Source: CAYJAQ01 sp964368275
Lineage (GTDB): Bacteria > Bacillota_I > Bacilli_A > ML615J-28 > CAG-313
Length of the DNA stretch: 17,859 bases
Assembly (NCBI GenBank): GCA_964368275.1
Contig: CAYJAQ010000030.1
Span: forward strand, 1 to 17,859
Reading direction: 5' to 3'
Both the position numbers and the translations under genes were made by a program. This document shows, in pieces, positions 15,179 to 17,859 of this stretch. The notes below the pieces were generated by a model, which was given only the letters and a program-made list of their open reading frames with translations, was not told the origin of the DNA and ran no database searches. How positions within the stretch are numbered: position 1 is the stretch's first letter; each line of letters begins with the position of its first letter.

Positions 15179-16549
15179 ATGTCATTAAGATATTCATTAA
15201 GATTAGACCCTAATTTTCAACCTATGATTGTTAAACTACGTGAGTTTAATGCTAAAGTTGCTAAATCACCTGTGAAGGAAAAAGTAGCTCTTTGCGTAGA
15301 ACGTCAAAATGGTTATCGTTATCGTTATGATATTGAAGTTATTCCTAGCAATTGTTCAGAAAATGAAGAAATGATTGAAAGAATTATTAAAAGTATCCTA
15401 TGGGTAATTGGCGGCTATAAAGTTTACATTGCTGCACCAAAGAGTTTAGCAGAAACAATTAAAGCCGATTTCTCCAAAGGCGGCAAACGTGATTTTGATG
15501 TTAATTTTATGAGCGATGTTTATGATGCTCCTTTTGAAGTAGTTATTACTGACTTTACTAATGTTCCGTCAAGTGTTGAAGCATCTATTCCAGTAGGTGG
15601 TCATTTAGAAGGCTGCCGAATTGGCTTTGATGCTGGTGGATCTGACCGTAAGGTTAGCGCTGTTGTAGATGGAGAAGTAATCTACAGTGAAGAAGTAGTA
15701 TGGTTACCAAAGGTTAATGCTGACCCCGAATATCATTATGCTGGTATAGTTGATAGCTTTAAAAGAGCAGCAGCTAAAATGCCAAGAGTAGATGCAATTG
15801 GTGTAAGTAGTGCTGGTATTTATATTGATAATGAAGTCCGTGTTGCTTCTTTATTTGTGAAAGTTCCTCGTGACTTATTTAATCAAAAAGTTCGTGATAT
15901 GTATATTCGGGCTGCAAAAGAAATTGGTGATGTTCCACTAGTTGTGGTAAATGATGGCGATGTAACAGCTCTTGCTGGTGCCTTAGATTTACATGATACT
16001 AATGTTCTTGGTATTGCAATGGGTACTAGTGAGGCTGTTGGTTATATTAATAAAGATGGTAATATTAACGGATGGTTAAGTGAACTTGCTTTCGTTCCAG
16101 TTGATTATAATAAAGACTCAATGGTTGATGAATGGAGTGGGGATTACGGCTGCGGTGTTAAATACTTTAGCCAAGATAGTGTAATTAAATTAGCAACAGC
16201 TGCTAATATTGATTTAAGTGCGGCTGATACACCAGCTGAAAAGTTAAAGATTGTTCAAAAGCTAATGGCTAATGATGATCCAGTTGCTAAAGAAATTTAT
16301 GAAACAATTGGTACATATTTGGGATATACTATTCCTTACTATGCTCAATTTTATGATATAAAGTATTTACTATTATTAGGACGCGTTACTAGCGGTAAAG
16401 GTGGCGACATCTTGATTGAAAAAGCAAAAGAAGTTCTTAAGACAGAATTCCCAGAATATAGTAGCATTCAAATCATGATGCCTGATGAAAAGAGCCGTCG
16501 AGTAGGTCAAAGTATTGCTGCCGCAAGCTTACCAAAGGCCAAATGCTAG
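15179..16549 (+). CDS. ROK-like ASKHA-fold sugar kinase with long N-terminal region
   Basis: The part from about residue 147 is an ASKHA-fold kinase of the ROK type. It has a phosphate-1 loop GFDAGGSDRKVSAVV (149-163), IGVSSAGIYIDN (207-218), VVNDGDVTALAGAL (256-269) with D259 at the catalytic-base position, a phosphate-2-like MGTSEAVGY (281-289), and an adenosine-side LLLGRVTSGKGGD (398-410). The zinc motif CxCGxxGC of typical ROK kinases is missing. Residues 1-146 are an unrecognised alpha/beta region, which gives 456 residues against about 300 for ordinary ROK kinases. ATP-dependent phosphorylation of a sugar is the natural guess, glucose being one candidate given the glycogen genes nearby, but no substrate can be read from the sequence. 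It overlaps the next gene by seven bases. Confidence 0.8.
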   Translation: MSLRYSLRLDPNFQPMIVKLREFNAKVAKSPVKEKVALCVERQNGYRYRYDIEVIPSNCSENEEMIERIIKSILWVIGGYKVYIAAPKSLAETIKADFSKGGKRDFDVNFMSDVYDAPFEVVITDFTNVPSSVEASIPVGGHLEGCRIGFDAGGSDRKVSAVVDGEVIYSEEVVWLPKVNADPEYHYAGIVDSFKRAAAKMPRVDAIGVSSAGIYIDNEVRVASLFVKVPRDLFNQKVRDMYIRAAKEIGDVPLVVVNDGDVTALAGALDLHDTNVLGIAMGTSEAVGYINKDGNINGWLSELAFVPVDYNKDSMVDEWSGDYGCGVKYFSQDSVIKLATAANIDLSAADTPAEKLKIVQKLMANDDPVAKEIYETIGTYLGYTIPYYAQFYDIKYLLLLGRVTSGKGGDILIEKAKEVLKTEFPEYSSIQIMMPDEKSRRVGQSIAAASLPKAKC

Positions 16550-17184
16550 AAGTAATAACTATTTGTGAGAAGAGTGACAACAGTAATACTTATATTGTTC
16601 GAGATACTAAAAATGCGATTATTATTGATCCATCAAATAGTCTATCAAGCATAAAGATTGCTGTAAAAGGACTTAACGTAATAGGTGTCTTTTTAACCCA
16701 TGGTCATTATGATCATTTTGCCGCACTTGCTGATGTTTGCAATCATTATCATGCAACGCTTTATTTACATCGCAATGCTTATTCAAAACTAAGCAATGAA
16801 AGTACAAGTTGTAGTAGGTTTTTTAATAATGCTAAAGTATTAGACCCTCAGCAATTTACCTATAGTTTTCTTGAAGATGGCAAAATCCTTGAATTAGCAC
16901 CTAACTTTTCACTGAAGACGTTGTTTACGCCAGGGCACACAAATTGTTCAATTGTTTTATTGCTGGAAAATATGATGTTTTCTGGTGATACCTTATTTTA
17001 TAATGGTGTTGGCCGTTCTGATTTGCCAACAAGTTCAACAACTAATTTAGTGTTAAGCATAAAAAAACTCTTAAACTTAACAACTGATTATATAGTATAT
17101 CCAGGCCATGGTGAAGAAACTACTATATATAATGAAAGACAAAATAATCCATTTTATTTACGAATTATGAAAAATCATAATTAA
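16543..17184 (+). CDS. Metallo-beta-lactamase-fold hydrolase (glyoxalase II-like)
   Basis: The 213-residue protein has the full metal-binding set of glyoxalase II-like hydrolases: THGHYDH (52-58, with H53, H55, D57 and H58), H132 in TPGHT, D149 in FSGDTLF, and H189 in YPGHGEET. GVGRSDLP (155-162) is characteristic of the short YcbL/GloB-like group. It probably hydrolyses a thioester or related small metabolite, but this fold covers many substrates and the lack of the longer GloB C-terminal domain argues against calling it a true glutathione thiolesterase. Its ATG lies inside the ROK-like gene, with only AAAGG (16534-16538) four bases upstream, so translation is probably coupled to it. An intrinsic terminator follows. 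Confidence 0.9.
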   Translation: MLEVITICEKSDNSNTYIVRDTKNAIIIDPSNSLSSIKIAVKGLNVIGVFLTHGHYDHFAALADVCNHYHATLYLHRNAYSKLSNESTSCSRFFNNAKVLDPQQFTYSFLEDGKILELAPNFSLKTLFTPGHTNCSIVLLLENMMFSGDTLFYNGVGRSDLPTSSTTNLVLSIKKLLNLTTDYIVYPGHGEETTIYNERQNNPFYLRIMKNHN

Positions 17185-17203
17185 TGTGATAAAATGACTT
17201 GAC

Positions 17204-17232
17204 AGGCTACAACAATGTTGTAGCCTATTTTT
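17204..17232 (+). terminator. Intrinsic terminator after the MBL-fold gene
   Basis: A perfect ten-base stem, AGGCTACAAC (17204-17213) with GTTGTAGCCT (17217-17226), closes a three-base loop and is followed by A and five T (17228-17232). It separates the ROK-like/MBL pair from the sigma-factor gene. Confidence 0.92.
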
Positions 17233-17251
17233 GCAAAATAAACATAATTGT

Positions 17252-17280
17252 TAAAACTTTTTTAGATTATTATGTGTATA
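17252..17280 (+). promoter_or_regulatory. Candidate ECF-type (autoregulatory) promoter
   Basis: TAAAAC (17252-17257), followed by a T run and, after 17 bases in all, TGTATA (17275-17280), resembles the SigW-type ECF consensus TGAAAC/CGTATA with one mismatch in each box. No good SigA promoter is seen in the same gap; TATAAA at 17277-17282 has no -35 at normal spacing. ECF sigma genes often transcribe themselves, which makes the match plausible, but the DNA is AT-rich. Confidence 0.4.
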
Positions 17281-17323
17281 AATAAATATAAGCAGTATTG
17301 CTTATTAAATAGGAGATTGCTTT

Positions 17324-17859
17324 ATGGGCAAAAATAATAACATAGCAATAACACATCAAACAATAAAAGAATTGAAATATGGTAGCGAAGATGCTTTCTG
17401 CTTAATATATGAGGCATATGCTAGTAAGATTTATTATTTGGCTTTAAAGTATACGAAAAATAGTAGTGATTCGGAAGATATAGTGCAAGATATTTTTGTC
17501 AAAATACTACGTAATATAGATTCATATGAAACTCAAAAAGCAAGCTTCGGAACTTGGGTTTACCAGATAACTAGTAATCATTTGAAAAATTTTTGTCGTG
17601 ATACTAGTCATCATCGGCGGATTCTAGCTACTGATAATGAAAAGGTTGATGCCTATGATAACAATTTTTCTACTGATCTTAATATTATGCTATATGATAT
17701 TGAAAGACTTGTCGGCGAAAATACTTATCAAATTCTTTTGATGAAACTTGGCTATAATATGAAATTTAGCGAGATTGCTGAAGAGATGCAAATGAACATT
17801 AGCAGTTTGAAGAGCATCTATTATCAAGCATTAAGAATAATAAAAGCTTATATAAAAAA
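17324..17859 (+). CDS. ECF-type sigma-70 factor, cut by the window end
   Basis: The frame from the ATG at 17324 (AGGAG at 17311-17315) stays open to the window end for 178 codons, so the stop lies outside. The product is a two-domain sigma factor. Region 2 (about 20-93) includes SSDSEDIVQDIFVKIL (47-62), the core-RNA-polymerase-binding segment, and ASFGTWVYQITSNHLKNF (73-90), the -10-contacting part. A linker of about 30 residues follows, then region 4 (about 122-176) with the helix-turn-helix MKFSEIAEEMQMNISSLKSI (146-165). There is no region 1 or 3, as expected for ECF factors. The length suggests that only a few residues are missing. An anti-sigma factor would normally follow but is not in view. 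The signal it responds to is unknown. Confidence 0.88.
   Translation, partial: MGKNNNIAITHQTIKELKYGSEDAFCLIYEAYASKIYYLALKYTKNSSDSEDIVQDIFVKILRNIDSYETQKASFGTWVYQITSNHLKNFCRDTSHHRRILATDNEKVDAYDNNFSTDLNIMLYDIERLVGENTYQILLMKLGYNMKFSEIAEEMQMNISSLKSIYYQALRIIKAYIK

Noticed and set aside
17199..17204. Perfect TTGACA as a -35 box
   Set aside because: It overlaps the terminator stem, and no -10 lies 16-19 bases downstream.

Overview
The window is AT-rich bacterial DNA with tightly packed genes, strong AAGGAGG-type ribosome binding sites and TATAAT promoters, which points to a low-GC Gram-positive (Firmicutes, Bacilli/Erysipelotrichia-like or a walled relative of the Mollicutes). All tryptophans are read from TGG, no gene is interrupted by an in-frame TGA, and glgA ends in TGA, so the code is standard and mycoplasma-type code 4 is unlikely. 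A sigma factor very like SigK of endospore formers suggests a sporulating ancestry.

Positions 1-9261 hold a complete glycogen operon in the order glgB-glgC-glgD-glgA-glgP, followed under its own promoter by pfkA. GlgC with its catalytically degraded partner GlgD makes ADP-glucose, GlgA polymerises it, GlgB adds branches, and GlgP releases glucose-1-phosphate. PfkA commits hexose phosphate to glycolysis. A debranching enzyme and a phosphoglucomutase are needed for full turnover but are not in the window. A strong intrinsic terminator closes the block.

Positions 9262-12009 hold a secreted, membrane-anchored surface protein (cohesin-like domain, several Ig-like repeats, C-terminal membrane helix). 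It converges on a minus-strand gene for a SigK-like sporulation sigma factor, and the two stop codons overlap in one TTAA.

Positions 12034-14784 hold a compact operon yqeG-yqeH-yqeK-rsfS: a HAD phosphatase, a circularly permuted ribosome-assembly GTPase, an HD-domain Ap4A hydrolase-like protein and the ribosomal silencing factor. This is the conserved Bacillus ribosome cluster with aroE, yhbY and nadD missing between yqeH and yqeK. An intrinsic terminator that contains the rsfS stop codon ends it.

Positions 14783-17232 hold a small PRC-barrel protein of the YlmC/YmxH type, then a translationally coupled pair: an ROK-like sugar kinase with a long unrecognised N-terminal region, and a metallo-beta-lactamase-fold hydrolase. 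After a third terminator, the window ends inside an ECF-type sigma factor gene that has a candidate ECF-type promoter in front of it.

Most of the window is recognisable core metabolism and ribosome biology. I see no CRISPR array, insertion sequence, prophage, tRNA or rRNA, and no clearly new multi-gene system. The less ordinary parts are the surface protein, the SigK-like factor with a short pro-sequence, the ROK-like protein and the ECF sigma locus.
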